A stretch of 45,178 bases of DNA. It comes from Dichomitus squalens LYAD-421 SS1. Lineage: Eukaryota > Basidiomycota > Agaricomycetes > Polyporales > Polyporaceae. The position numbers and the translations under genes are program-made. This document shows, in pieces, positions 26,063 through 38,229 of the stretch. Every line of letters starts with the position of its first letter. Position 1 is the stretch's first letter. The notes beneath the pieces were generated by a model, which saw only the letters and a program-made list of their open reading frames with translations, had not been told where the DNA came from and did not search any database. Location of the stretch: contig NW_006766954.1 of the NCBI RefSeq assembly GCF_000275845.1, positions 25,902 through 71,079 of the forward strand, in the 5' to 3' direction.

Positions 26063-26996
26063 AATGGTAAAGAAATGATTCATTTCCAAATCCTTCTGGT
26101 GACTTGAGATATCCGTGTCCTCCCTATTTGGGAGGTCTCAAGTGCGGGGAAACCCTTCTGAATCGTGACATTCCCCATTCTCGGTGGCCAAACAAAAATC
26201 TACATGGGCACAACAAACCGCTACAGCAATGTCGATGCATTGTCGACGGCCGGAATAGCGCGTCTGCATTGCCGTGTAGGGTCCGATCGACCGGGAATCC
26301 TTGCTACGTGGGCGCTCGGAATGACAAGTGGGATCTCAATCGCATCCCGGTACTCTCGGGATCCCGCCTCTTGTCTATGTACCCTGCAGCGCCTGAGGTC
26401 TCCCCGATATGCGCGAAACATATCTCACACGCCACGTCCATCCGACCGAGCTCTAACGCGAGCTTAGTTGGTACCATCGCTCGTCTAGGCGGGTAGTCAG
26501 CGATTGCGAGGGTGCTATGTATTCGGAAGATGACTGACAAATGCCGAATAGTAGGAAAATCAGTCATCCCAATTAATCTCTGTATAGTACCTGCTGACCC
26601 TCCCCTATATAAGAGAACGTGCAGACTGATCATGGCAGTCAACAGCGATATCTTTGAACATTCACAGTCATGCCAGAGCAGATTACTCTTTACACCGCAA
26701 AAGTGAGTGATGTCTGTGTACTGTATTAGCCAGATTCGTCATGATGATCAATCATATCCTCTATAGGTTTGCCCTTTTGCTCACAGAGTCAGCTGTCGCT
26801 GTCGTTGTCGTTCCCGTTGGTTCGAGTCTGACCAGCTTCTCCGGACCAGGCGGAACTTGCGCTTGCAGAAGCGAAAGTTCCTTTTACGCGATATGAGATC
26901 GACCTTCAGAACAAGCCAGAATGGTATGCGCCGAAGGTCAATCCCGCTAGTAAGGTCTGCGTCACTCTCTTCCAGCTACTCTTTAAGGAGACTCGC
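26063..26996 (+). repeat. 934-bp direct repeat, left copy
   Basis: This segment appears identical to 27140-28073, with a constant offset of 1,077 bp. It ends exactly where the N run begins. It contains the GST promoter, exons 1-3 and part of intron 3. Perfect identity in non-coding sequence and the exact abutment on the gap suggest overlapping contig ends, not a biological duplication. Confidence 0.9.
26670..26954 (+). pseudogene. Partial GST copy cut by the assembly gap
   Basis: Exons 1-3 of the glutathione transferase (26670-26702, 26767-26787, 26850-26954) are present and identical to those at 27747-28031. The gene stops at the N run within intron 3. It is most likely an artefact of scaffolding and should not be counted as a separate gene. 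Confidence 0.75.
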
Positions 26997-27139
26997 NNNN
27001 NNNNNNNNNNNNNNNNNNNNNNNNNNNNNNNNNNNNNNNNNNNNNNNNNNNNNNNNNNNNNNNNNNNNNNNNNNNNNNNNNNNNNNNNNNNNNNNNNNNN
27101 NNNNNNNNNNNNNNNNNNNNNNNNNNNNNNNNNNNNNNN
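26997..27139. other. Assembly gap (143 N)
   Basis: A run of 143 undetermined bases lies between two identical 934-bp segments. Confidence 1.
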
Positions 27140-28073
27140 AATGGTAAAGAAATGATTCATTTCCAAATCCTTCTGGTGACTTGAGATATCCGTGTCCTCC
27201 CTATTTGGGAGGTCTCAAGTGCGGGGAAACCCTTCTGAATCGTGACATTCCCCATTCTCGGTGGCCAAACAAAAATCTACATGGGCACAACAAACCGCTA
27301 CAGCAATGTCGATGCATTGTCGACGGCCGGAATAGCGCGTCTGCATTGCCGTGTAGGGTCCGATCGACCGGGAATCCTTGCTACGTGGGCGCTCGGAATG
27401 ACAAGTGGGATCTCAATCGCATCCCGGTACTCTCGGGATCCCGCCTCTTGTCTATGTACCCTGCAGCGCCTGAGGTCTCCCCGATATGCGCGAAACATAT
27501 CTCACACGCCACGTCCATCCGACCGAGCTCTAACGCGAGCTTAGTTGGTACCATCGCTCGTCTAGGCGGGTAGTCAGCGATTGCGAGGGTGCTATGTATT
27601 CGGAAGATGACTGACAAATGCCGAATAGTAGGAAAATCAGTCATCCCAATTAATCTCTGTATAGTACCTGCTGACCCTCCCCTATATAAGAGAACGTGCA
27701 GACTGATCATGGCAGTCAACAGCGATATCTTTGAACATTCACAGTCATGCCAGAGCAGATTACTCTTTACACCGCAAAAGTGAGTGATGTCTGTGTACTG
27801 TATTAGCCAGATTCGTCATGATGATCAATCATATCCTCTATAGGTTTGCCCTTTTGCTCACAGAGTCAGCTGTCGCTGTCGTTGTCGTTCCCGTTGGTTC
27901 GAGTCTGACCAGCTTCTCCGGACCAGGCGGAACTTGCGCTTGCAGAAGCGAAAGTTCCTTTTACGCGATATGAGATCGACCTTCAGAACAAGCCAGAATG
28001 GTATGCGCCGAAGGTCAATCCCGCTAGTAAGGTCTGCGTCACTCTCTTCCAGCTACTCTTTAAGGAGACTCGC
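27140..28073 (+). repeat. 934-bp direct repeat, right copy
   Basis: This is the right-hand copy of the repeat described at 26063-26996. It starts with the first base after the N run and continues into the intact GST gene. Confidence 0.9.
27683..27690 (+). promoter_or_regulatory. TATA box of GST gene 1
   Basis: TATATAAG lies 64 bp before the ATG at 27747. The tandem paralogue has CATATAAG at a similar distance. Confidence 0.65.
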
Positions 28074-28695
28074 TCACCTATGCAGTCCATGATAGGTCCC
28101 CGCCATCGCGTACGGAGGCCCACAAGTCCCTCCGGATCAGCCCTCTCCTGAATCCGTCAAGCTCGCGGAGTCACTCGTCCTCGCCGAGTTCATCGGCGAC
28201 CTGTTCCCCGAGTCAGGCATCCTGCCCAAGGACCCCGTGAAGCGTGCGCAGGCCCGTTTCTTCATCGAGGGCGTCTCGAGCAAGTTTATCCCCGCCTACG
28301 TGTCCTTCATCATGAAGAGCGAAGGCTCGGGAGAGGGCCTCTACAGTGCTCTCGAGTACCTCCAGTCTCTCCTCCCCCCTGAGGGCTTCGCGGTCGGCGA
28401 GTACTCCCTAGCAGATATCGCGATTGCGCCGTTCTTCGGGCGCGCTCGTGTCCTCCTCGTGAACGACTTTAGCAAGGGTAGGGCCGTAGGGGAAGGCGCG
28501 AAGATTTGGGAGACGATCAACACTGGGAAGTTTGCGCGCCTTGGGAAGTATGTCGATGATCTCTTCCAGCGCGAGAGTTATAAGGCGACATTCGATGAGG
28601 TACGTCTCAAGCCCTATCGAGGAGGCACGGTTCTCACACCCCAACAGGCGGCCAATAATGAGGGGTACAGGAAGCTTTTTGCCCGAGCTTCATAA
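27747..28695 (+). CDS. Omega-like glutathione S-transferase, gene 1
   Basis: Five exons (27747-27779, 27844-27864, 27927-28031, 28096-28599, 28648-28695) join to 236 codons. The protein starts MPEQITLYTAKVCPFAHR, where Cys in the C-P-F-A motif is the expected catalytic residue of omega-class or thioltransferase-like enzymes. NPASKVPAIAYGG holds the cis-proline glutathione site, and ESLVLAEFIGDLFPESG follows. The all-helical C-terminal domain includes FAVGEYSLADIAIAPFFGRA, the usual GST folding motif. Such enzymes conjugate or de-glutathionylate small electrophiles, and are often expanded in wood-decay fungi. Intron 4 (48 bp) is a multiple of three without a stop, so retention would add 16 residues. 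A near twin follows 1.3 kb downstream on the same strand. Confidence 0.92.
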
Positions 28696-29997
28696 ATAGG
28701 GAATAGGAGATAGCATGTGCTTCACCGCGCAGAACCGTGAATCGTGTTCTTTATGTCTACAGGCCGGAATGTCAGGACGACGCAATGACCCGGCATGGGG
28801 CAGTAAGAGGTGTTATTGGGGTCTCGACAACTGATAAGATGAAACTCACCAACAGTGACACTCCTTGCCACTGCAGGGTCTAATGAGGCGGCAATCGTTG
28901 CTATGTAGACGTTGGAAGGTTTCGGTCGGTCACCTACGGTCGGGATCATGCATATGAGTACATGTGTCTGTGAAACCGTGGGCGAGCTTGTCAATTTGGC
29001 GGTCTAGTATTGGTTATAGACACCGTGGGCGCACTCAGTATAGGTGCTAGACGTCGTATTTAGCGCATCCAGTCCATCTCCTGCATGCAGTACGAGTACA
29101 ACCCGCAGGTCAACTTAGAGAGGCGCTCGAGAGCGTGCAGTGAGCGCACCGTGGGAATAAGACTGTTTTCTCATGTTCGACACCAAAGTATTGATGCCGA
29201 ACGCTTGCATCGCGGACTGCGACTTCGATTCATACTGTCCGCTCGTGCTTGCTACTTTTTCCGATACACGATCAAGGCCCAGCATGACGCATACGCACTG
29301 TACCAAAGTCAGACTCGAGCAGGGAACCTGGACTCCACTGGGCATTTCGACACATTCCCGGACTGAGTCATCCTGTTATCGAATCACAATGCAGTAAAGG
29401 TCCACCGTTCATATCTGCTATGGCATTTGTTTGTGGATTACACCACACCGACGATCGGCAAGTATTCATTATCTCGGCTATGGTCAAATTCCTCCCCCGA
29501 GGTCTATGTGCAAGTACGCAATAGCGCCAAATCGCACATCCATTAAGGTCCGAGAAACCAAGAGTCGTTGCAAGGCGGAGGCCCGTGAGGATCCCGCTAT
29601 GTTCGAGTACGGTCGGGGTTGTACTCGCGCTTGTGCGCTAGATATTAGGCCTTCTTGAGGCATTCGTTGTATATCCTTGAATCTGCGGAGGTAAGTCAAC
29701 TTGTCCAACATCGTATCTCGCGTGCCACGTCCGTTTCAATCAAGTTATGACACGAGCAGTCGCGCTATGGTTCGCCTTGCCTGATCGCCTGCCCTGAGAC
29801 CGTGCAAAATCCGACTTGAGTACACAGATTACAAAGCAAGCACATCAGTCAGCCAAACTGTGTCCAGTCGGCCACGATGAGCACGTCGCATGACGACATT
29901 GCCGCGGAGTCTTTCCACGAGTATGATTAGCCATGGGACTGATCCCTACATATAAGACTGGCGAAGACAATCAGCGACCCTCCCAGCCTTGACAGAC
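28696..29997. other. Intergenic stretch between tandem GST genes
   Basis: About 1.3 kb hold the 3' flank of GST 1 and the promoter of GST 2. Frames below 95 codons show no family motifs. Confidence 0.5.
29950..29956 (+). promoter_or_regulatory. TATA box of GST gene 2
   Basis: ATATAAG lies about 42-48 bp before the ATG at 29998. Confidence 0.55.
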
Positions 29998-30945
29998 ATG
30001 CCGGAACAAATCACTCTCTACACCGCCAAAGTGAGCGGTTGATGTTCGTTCACTTCATTCTAGTCGTGATGCTCACCATCGATCTCGTCGGGTCCCACAG
30101 GTTTGCCCCTTTGCTCAAAGGGTCAGTAGCGCCTGGCTGGCATTCAGCATCAGTTCAGTTTTGACCCCGATGCCTGGACCAGGCGGAAATCGCTCTTGCG
30201 GAAGCCAAGGCCCCTTACACGCGGTATGAGATCGACCTTCAGAACAAGCCCGAGTGGTACGCGCCGCAGGTTAATCCTGCGAGCAAGGTCAGCATTTTCC
30301 TCGCGCCAACCCCCTCGTGCAGAGGACTCATGTATCAAATGCAAGGTCCCCGCCATTACGTACGGTGGCCCTTCGGTTCCTCCTGACCAGCCTTCCCCCG
30401 AGTCCGTCAAGCTCGCGGAGTCACTCGTCCTCGTCGAGTTTATCGGTGACCTGTTCGCCGAGTCAGGCATCCTCCCCAAGGACCCCGTGAAGCGCGCTCA
30501 GGCCCGTTTCTTTATCGAGGGCGTCTCGAGCAAGCTCTTCCCTGCCTACTTGTCCTTCATTGTGAAGAACAGCGGCTCCGAGGAGGACCTTATCAAGGCT
30601 CTCGAGTATCTTCAGTCTCTCCTCCCCCCTGAGGGCTTCGCGGTCGGCGAGCACTCCCTCGCAGACATTGCGATTGCGCCGTTTCTTGGGCGTGCCCGGA
30701 TCTTCCTTGTGAACAACATCGGCAAAGATCCGACTGCAAGTGAAGGCGCGAAGATTTGGGACACGATTACTACGGGAAAGTTCGCACGCCTTGGGAAGTA
30801 CATCGATGATCTTTTCCAACGCGAAAGTTACAAGGCGACTTTTGATGAGGTAGGTCCAGGATTCGGTCACCTTGGTATGGTTCTCACAGTTTTGCAGGAG
30901 GTCATCACTGCGAGGTTCAGGAAGCATTTTGCCCAGGCGTCGTGA
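29998..30945 (+). CDS. Omega-like glutathione S-transferase, gene 2
   Basis: Five exons (29998-30030, 30101-30121, 30183-30287, 30346-30849, 30898-30945) join to 236 codons. Every exon length equals that of gene 1. The start MPEQITLYTAKVCPFAQR keeps the catalytic Cys but has Gln for His two residues after Phe. NPASKVPAITYGGPSVPP, AESLVLVEFIGDLFAESG and FAVGEHSLADIAIAPFLGRA match gene 1 closely. The introns are diverged, so this is a genuine tandem duplicate, unlike the gap-flanking copy. The last intron is again 48 bp and in frame. The product is probably cytosolic, acting in detoxification of wood-derived or endogenous electrophiles. Confidence 0.93.
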
Positions 30946-32123
30946 GTAGTTGAACGATCTGATGTACGATCATGGTGGTTGGTAGTGCAGAGAACATAAG
31001 GTGACCCTTGCAGATTTCACTTGTGCTTCCAACGTGGCAAGGTTAGTTAGGTAGAGGGGCTGCCCAATCGCAGTCGTTTGAAAGGAAGCCGGCGTGTGCA
31101 AACTCTGGCGTGCCCTGCAGTAACTCGATGTCGAGACCGCCCGTGCAGAATGATCGTGTTCCTCATTTTCTAGAGTTTATCCCGTCGACCTTCGCTCCGG
31201 GTCGGTTGTCATCGCAGAATCAAAGTTGTAGCTTACCCGTGAGACCTTTCCCTTTCAGTCTTAAGCAGCGATGGAATACTTGGATTTGAACCTCGCCGCC
31301 TAGCAATGTCAGCCGGGACGTCGAGGCGCGTGCACGTCACCGTTCACCTTGTCGTTGCTCGATAAGCGCAAAGACTTTCGTACACGTGAGGGTTGAAACT
31401 AATCCTGCACAGCCGTTTGTAACCGAGAGGTAGTTGTCGCCGGTGGGTTACGTACAGTCCTCGAATTGGGATCTTCGGGACCCACTTTGTCTTCCTGGAA
31501 AACCTAGGGTTCGCGAGCCCGACTTGGAAGAAGCTCACCTACCAGTTTGCACTCAGCTCGGAGCTGCACAAGAGGAAAAGATGTAGGACGTAGTATTCAT
31601 TACTAGGAGATACATCTAGTTCGACCCAGCCGACGCATGAACTAATTACGAGTGTGAAAAACGAGGGTGTGCAATCCGGACGAGCCAAAGTACAGCGAGG
31701 GCGGCCGTCCGGAGGGTAGGGTATGTACAGCGGTACGAAAGGAGACCGTACGATTAATCACGGCGCGCACGAGTAGGGGCTCACGCGCCACAATAAATAC
31801 CGAGGAGCGCAAACGGGAGAAAGCAAGGGCGAGAGAACAGAAGGACGAAGAAGGCTACAAGTTGGGTTTGGGTGACCGTCGTGAGGGAGCAGGTCGTGAG
31901 GAAGGGCGAATGCTACAATAATCATAGAGTTCAGTGTGGCGGGCCGTATGCTGTGTGGGTTTAGGATGTGGAGTGAAGGGAGACGATGCAAGGAGCGCGT
32001 TCACTATGGATACAGTCAACCAGAACGAGGGCGAGAGATAGAATTGGAACCGAGGCCCGAGATGAGAGGAGAGAAGAGAAGTCGTCAGAGGTCGTTACCG
32101 TCACCACCGTATCACCGATGCCT
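30946..32123. other. Intergenic stretch with purine-rich block
   Basis: About 1.2 kb. The right part (about 31,790-32,100) is strongly purine-rich on the plus strand, so the minus-strand gene ending at 32124 would have a pyrimidine-rich 3' flank. A B-box-like GGTTCAAATCC on the minus strand near 31,280 lacks any tRNA fold around it. No gene was recognised. Confidence 0.4.
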
Positions 32124-34222
32124 TCACATCTGCATCGCGTTCGCCGGCCCCGCAGCAGTACTGAGCAGCACCAACGGGATAGGTTTCCGCCTCAAGCCCG
32201 AGCTCGCCGTGCTCTCCCCGCTGTCGCTCGCGCTGCTCTCGCTCACGCGGCTCGACCGGCTATCCCGCCTGCTCACGCCGCGCTCCGAGTCCATCGACCG
32301 CTTCGGCGAGTGCGAGCTCTTCACCGCGTTCTTCCGCTGCAGGTGCGTGTTCACCGGGGCGAGCACAGGGGCCGGCTGCGGCGCCGCGTGCTTGCTGCTG
32401 CTGCCGCCCTTGCCCTTCTTCGAGGGCGAGAGCGTGAACCGCCCGAGCCAGCTGTGCCCGTGCGAGTCCGCGATCGAGCCGAGCGTCGACGTCGACCAGC
32501 GCGAGCGGAGCGTGCGCTCCTGGTCCGCCAGTGACCCGACAGAGCGCATGGACGGCGTGCGGCGGGGCGTCGGTGCGTGCACGCGCATCGGGCTGTCTGG
32601 GGTCGCGGGGCGCTCGGAGGGCGCGCGCACGTGCGAGACGTCGATGTCGAAGTCGAACGAGGACAGGGGCGAGGCGGGCGCGGAGTCCGTCTGGGAGTAC
32701 ACGCTCATGCTGACTGCGCTCACGGGCGTCGTCGGCCACTGGTGCTGTTGGGGGTTGAGCCGGTTGGACATTGAGGAGGTGGGAGGGGTGAAGAAGCTGC
32801 ACATGGAGGGCGTGTCGATCGGGCTATCGCAAAAGTCGAAGATGTCGGCAGGCACGGACGAGCGAGGTGGCGGGCGCATGTCGTTGGACGCAGCGCTGCA
32901 GGGTGTGAGGGGGCTCTTGACGATGAAGTGGGAGCTAGGCGAAGGCGGGACAGAACCGGCGTCCGAGAGGGCGCTGTGGGGGAAGGTGAGCTCCGTTCCG
33001 AGGAAGCCGGCGCCGAGTGCCGCGTTGGCAAGTTCGGCGAGGAGCTCCTCTGTCGCCTGTTCCATTGCCGACAGGCTGGGAGATCTCGGTGGGCAGCAGA
33101 CAGGTGGCGGCGGGGGAGGGCGAGAGGGGATGAGGTAGGAGCGACGCTTCGAGGGGAAGGTGGGGTCCAGCTGGGCGCTTGGGCTGCGCTCGCCGCTATC
33201 CTGGATGGAGATGCGCGGCAAGGTGGGGACGGGCCTGTCGCCACGACTATGCTTGCGCGGAAGAGGGACAACGGAGTCGGGACGGGCGCGGGGGTCGCGT
33301 GCGGGTCCAGACGCCTCGAGAGGGAACGCGGGCGGAAGAGGGGACGCGAGCGTGACAATCTCGGAAATGTCCTGCGCGAACCATGCGACCTCCTCCGAGA
33401 CATCGTCATCGAGGAGCGAGGTGATGGATGTCTTGCGCGGAGCCTCCGCGAGGTCCGGCATCGACTGCATGAAGAGCACGGATGCACGTTGGGACTTGAA
33501 GGTGGGAGCGCGCATGAGGTGCGATTCCTTACTTGGAGACTCGTCGTCGTCGGAAGTAGGTGGCGTCGAGCAGGGGGTTTTAGGGCTGCACGTGGACGCG
33601 TCGCTGCTGGTGAGAGATGGAGAAGGTGATTGTTCGCGGTTCCTGGAGAACGATGGATTGCGGGTTGCAGAAGAAGGCGGAGAGGGGAAATCAAGTGATA
33701 TTCCGAGACCAGAGAAGCGTAGGTTGATATCGTCGAGGGGAGATTCCGTTCCCGACGATGATGTTACTAACCGTGGAGGGGGCGTGATGGGGCGAGGTGG
33801 GGGTGATGGTGTGCGCACCCTAGGGGCGCTTGATGGGGGGAAGAAGTCATCGAAAGTGAGACCCTCGACTCCAGTCAAGACGACCCTGCGGGAGTCACGC
33901 TTGTCGTGTTTGGGTCGAGCGCCGAGAGTCGCGCTGGCAGTGACAAACGGGGAGGGTTGATACGAGGATGGGTTCGGGTTGGTAGGCAGCGATGACAGTG
34001 ATGAACATGACTGGCGGCTTGGATACTCGTCTTCTTCGGCGACGTTAGGGAGGATGTGAAGGGGTTTCGCCTTGGCCGGAGAGTTCTCAGCCTTGTTGGT
34101 CGGACGAGAGCGTCGCTTGAGGTTTGGCAGAATCCGATTATGCGAGAAAACTGATCCCGAATGTCAGCTCGAAAGGTTGTAGACGAGTATATGGCAGGCG
34201 GAGCGGACTCACTGGATGCCAT
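32124..34222 (-). CDS. Uncharacterised Ser/Pro-rich disordered protein
   Basis: Two exons (34213-34222 and 32124-34150) join to 678 codons. The 10-nt first exon gives MAS plus one base, and a 62-bp GT-AG intron leads to IFSHNRILPNLKRRSRPTNK, which restores the long frame. The protein is dominated by Ser, Pro and Thr. More ordered islands read VVLTGVEGLTFDDFFPPSS, LRFSGLGISLDFPSPPSS, EEVAWFAQDISEIVTLASPL, MEQATEELLAELANAAL and SFDFDIDVSHVRAPSERP. A basic, serine-rich C-terminus (LSPSKKGKGG) follows. I do not recognise the family; nuclear or signalling scaffold roles are possible. Strong GC3 bias produces a 400-codon antisense shadow. The start could lie further upstream if there is another exon. 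Confidence 0.72.
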
Positions 34223-36874
34223 CGTAGAAGTCGTCAAGGATCTTGGAGAGGAATCTATGTGAGATCGTCGTCAAAGGGAGGCTGGCTCAAAGCAAAGAAA
34301 GCGATGAGGAGATGGAGACAAGGGAGACTCTGCCCAGCAGGAGCTTTAGTATCGCCCACCAAGTTCCCGGCCTTTTGTGCGCTGGGCTCCATTGTCTTGC
34401 ACACGGCCGTCGTCGACGAACTGGAACAATAATGCCTGACGTATTCGGAACAATAAGCACGCATCAGGCGCCCGCGCTGGCCATTAGTGTGAGGTAATAA
34501 CCGACTAACACAGCATATAACTGCTGCTTTGGTCGTGTTTGTACGCCGACCCTACCATATACAAGGCCAGCTTCCTTCCGCATATAGGAAAAGGCGCCCT
34601 CCGCTCTCGGCGATGCAAATGAATAACGCACTGGAACGCCGGGCGTCTGAAAGTGTACCTTGTTCTCGAGCTGTGATCAATATTCTCCTTGCTTTCGTGG
34701 ATTTGGGCATGTCCTGCTGGCCTATGCCTGCTTCTGCGTGTGCGCCTGGCTGTGCTTCCGTGGTCTGTATCTTATCTCCGCACGCTCTTCGTCATCTCGA
34801 ATACTCGCAATTCCGCCCTTTCCTGCGCTCATTCATCGGTGTATTGACACGTCTATCTGCTCCCGTCCCTGTAAAGTTCTCTTGCGTGCGCTTACGCAAA
34901 CCCTAGGCTTGATCTCTCAGAGCCCGCGTTCCAACACGCCCACCTCGCTAGCATGTGCGCTGTCCACATGTTGTCTAGCAGTGTGTTCTTATTGTCTATG
35001 TCCTCACTCCGACGACCTGCCAGCGCTGCGAGAGTTTCTGTCCCTATGTTCGAAGATTAGCGTCACGGCTTTCCCATGCATGCTTGGGCGCGCTTCCGTC
35101 CTGTCTCTTCCATTGTGCCCTTCTTCTAGATCTGGTATGCCCGAGACGTCGAGCTTCTTCCGGCCCGCGCAGGAAGCGGGAAGTTGCTCACTACACATGC
35201 CATGACGATGCTTCATATTTGGTGTGTGCGCATGTCGATGAGTTATTGTTCGTGGAGACGACACATAGCGTGCCTGCAGTGCGTACTTTTATGCAACATC
35301 TATGACGTCCCGTGCGTGCTTACATCCTGCCATGCGTAGGCTACCTGCGCCCTCGACATCGTAACTCTTGCGATGATGTGTACCTAACTGGTGGCCCCTC
35401 CATATCAGCACCTCTATTCGCGCGATGATGACTAGATCGCATTGTCCTGCACGAGGTCAGCATGTTGTGATTATCGCGCATCGGCAGCCAGATTGCAGGT
35501 ATGGCACGACGTTACGGTCGCCCTTGGTGTCTTTCACAGACTATATGCGCTTTCCAGCATCGCCCCCACAGACACAAATAGACCAGGTCCACTAGAGTCT
35601 GTCGTCTGCTTACCTTTACGGCTCTGCTCCGGATGAACCCTATGACATCGTCTGTTAGGAATGCAAGGGGCGGTGTTGTGCGGTGCTGCGTTCGTGCCTT
35701 CTGGTGACCATCTTCTCCCTCTTCCTTCCTAGGGACAGCGTCCCTCGTCGTGAGGTTCGTGGGTCTCGACCATACTCGAGGAGGCTCGGCAATCGTGGAT
35801 TATATTGGGTACGTGACTCCGTTCTACGCCCCAGGCTCTGTATATGCGTGTTGCCATTCGCGTTCAGGATGGCGGTCCCCTCCGCCATTGTGGCGCGAGG
35901 TAGCTGGCGGTTGGTGGCGGCGACAAGAACAAGAATCGGCACACACGAATCAAATATATACCTTGGGTGAGCCGACTTTTGCTCCGAATCTCGCAGATTT
36001 GCTTACGCTGCAGGGAACCCGGGACGCCCGAAGTGGGAAGCAGGTTGTCTGTCGATGTCTTTAGTTATCCCCATCTACTTCACGTCGCTCTCGAAACAGG
36101 CACGTCCCCACATCATCATAGGGTGCAAGCCTTCTCATCATCCCAATACGACGGTCGGACGACTCGTACCGCCTTCACTGCCTCGTGGCCAGGCCACCGT
36201 CATTTTGTGGGACCTATCAGTCCGACCCCAAGTTGGCTGAAACCTGTCTCAGCGAAGCTCTTCGTTGGCCCCCCTTGAGCGCCCTCGGAGTATACCTCCG
36301 GGCGCCCGCGCGCTCGTCGCGTGTCGCGTTGTACCATATATACTTAACTTGAAGGCTGCTGCCGAAGCCGCTCATTTGTGATTTCTCCTTCCCAACGGAG
36401 CTCTACTGATCATCATAGTTCGATTGAGTCAGCTGAGACTACATAGGATGCTACAGTGCCTCGAGCAGGTTATGACGCAAGCTGCAGCAGTCGAGGCCTG
36501 CAAGTATTGTTGTCGCACACGCTGGATTTGCGTGGCATGGGTCATTGCTTTATGAGGGTACACCGTACGCACGGGAGTTTGTCCCGTCGTGCTTCCCTTT
36601 GGTCAGGACTGCGGATGACTAGCGCTGATCTTCACATTTTCGTTCAGGTAGCGTTGACAGCGGTTTCGGAGAAGAGCATGGCTCTAGTGCCGAGACGTAC
36701 AAATCGATGACTGTTCTCGGAGTCGACGGCACTAGTCGTGGATTTGTATGAGCGTTCGCAGTATCTTCGTGCTGGTTCTTATACCTACCAGGCATGCCCG
36801 GAGCAGACAAGCCGACTCGGACGCCCCGCTGGCTTTGCACACGACTTCGACTGTTTTCCATAAGCCAATCCGCT
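34223..36874. other. Long intergenic stretch, no gene recognised
   Basis: About 2.65 kb. The longest frame (34660-35205, plus strand) has a cysteine-rich, low-complexity look without a motif. A GC-rich imperfect hairpin, GCGCC-CT-CGGAG / CTCCG-GGCGC around TATAC, lies at 36279-36310. The right end is the 5' flank of the next gene. A minus-strand ATG at 34386 gives a 45-codon frame that may belong to the leader of the 32124-34222 gene. Confidence 0.4.
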
Positions 36875-37835
36875 ATGATCATGACCGAGAAGGACCCTTC
36901 CGCTGTCAAAGAAGACCCGTACCACTACCAGAACAGCCAATCCCACTCTACGTCTATCTACGACGTGACCCCATCCTACAACTTCAACGCGCCCAGCCCT
37001 TTCCCCCTCGCCCTCAACACCCAAAAATCACCTTCCCCTCTCCTCACCCCCGATAGAGGCCATGCCTTCTTCTCCACCTTTGCGCCCTCGCCCGACGGCA
37101 CGAGAGGTCCCGAGCTCTCAGGCGACAATCCGAAAGGCTTCATGGGCCACGTGAAGAACTTCGCGCCCGGAAAGGCGCCCAAGAAGCTCCTCGACCCCCC
37201 GCCCGCGTCGTTCCTGCGCCCGCCCGCTTCGGGGCTGTCGTACGGCGCGTTCCCGGTGATGACGCTCCTCTCGAAGGGGAGCACGCTCGACCGCGGCTTC
37301 CCGTACATCTCGCCCGAGTGCGGGGTGGGGGTCGCGCCGCACCCGTTCGTCGCGCACGACGTGAACGAGCAGGACTGGCGGCAGTTCTTGCACGATGTAC
37401 GCGTCGCGGGGAGCTTGAGCCCGATGAACCGGGTCGTGTCGGGCCTGGCGCCGTTGGCGCTGCCGGGGGTCGGGATCATCTTTGGTGCGTTTCGAGTTCT
37501 CGTTCTGTGTGGTGGCACGCGTGATGGGGTGTTAACTGGGGGCGTTAGGCTTCTTCGTGGTGAAGGGGTTAGACAGCATGATGAGGAGGACGAAGAAGGG
37601 CCCGGCGTCGCAGCTGATCGACCATTGGAACCACGTACGTTACGTTCGGCTGTCCCCGTGGATTGACCTGGCTGCTTACCCAGGCGTTCTGCAGTACTTC
37701 TTTCACCCTCGGTGTATACATGTAGGCCTGACTCAGGGTCCGCCCAAAACCTGGAAGGGCAGGCCAGACAGGTCACAGGGTTGGGACAATAACTGGCGAT
37801 TGATTATATCGTACAGGCCATACACTCCGATGTAG
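36875..37835 (+). CDS. Uncharacterised protein with LIDHWNHYFFHPR motif
   Basis: Three exons (36875-37484, 37549-37634, 37695-37835) join to 278 codons. The start is MIMTEKDPSAVKEDPYHYQ; a second Met two codons on is equally possible. After a Ser/Pro-rich N-terminus comes a conserved-looking core: SLLPPA-like FLRPPASGLSYGAFPVM, EQDWRQFLHDVRVAGSLSP, then a hydrophobic glycine-rich stretch LAPLALPGVGIIFGGFFVVK, then RRTKKGPASQLIDHWN and YFFHPRCIHVGLTQGP. This layout occurs in a widespread fungal family of unknown function. The hydrophobic segment may be a membrane hairpin. Intron 2 is 60 bp and open in frame, so retention would insert 20 residues between NH and YFFHPR. Confidence 0.8.
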
Positions 37836-38229
37836 CGTGCAGGCGGCAGAGTCTGGACGTCATACTAGATCGTTGTCTGGCCCTGACATTGACCGATAGA
37901 TATAACTAATCTCAGTAGGCCATGAACAAATTGGAGTCTAGCTTACTGTAGGCTACCCGCGCCGTTGCAAATTGGTTTTTTTTACATGTGAGCCGTTCTG
38001 ACGACCTGCAGAAGTATTTCATGTGCACGCCACCATTACGATGGAACACCATCTAGTGGGCTTGACTATATATCAGATATCCACAGCAATCCGCTACTCT
38101 GATGGTTTCGCAGATTAATTCTACAGATGCCGGGCTATACAGAACGCGAGCCGATCATACACGGGACCGAGAAGGACCTCTGTCCAACCCCAGATACGCG
38201 AGAATCGTAGCCTTTGGCGTTGCCTACGT
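37836..38229. other. Intergenic stretch between convergent genes
   Basis: About 390 bp of 3' flanks, with a run of eight T at about 37,977-37,984. No gene seen. Confidence 0.5.

Noticed and set aside
26670..26996. A third tandem GST gene
   Set aside because: It is identical to the right-hand copy, including introns, and is cut by the N run. An assembly overlap explains it.
31270..31300. tRNA B-box-like GGTTCAAATCC on the minus strand
   Set aside because: No A box, cloverleaf or paired T stem around it.
31936..33629. Plus-strand frames of 400 and 233 codons
   Set aside because: They are antisense to the Ser/Pro-rich gene, with arginine/alanine-rich composition typical of shadows.
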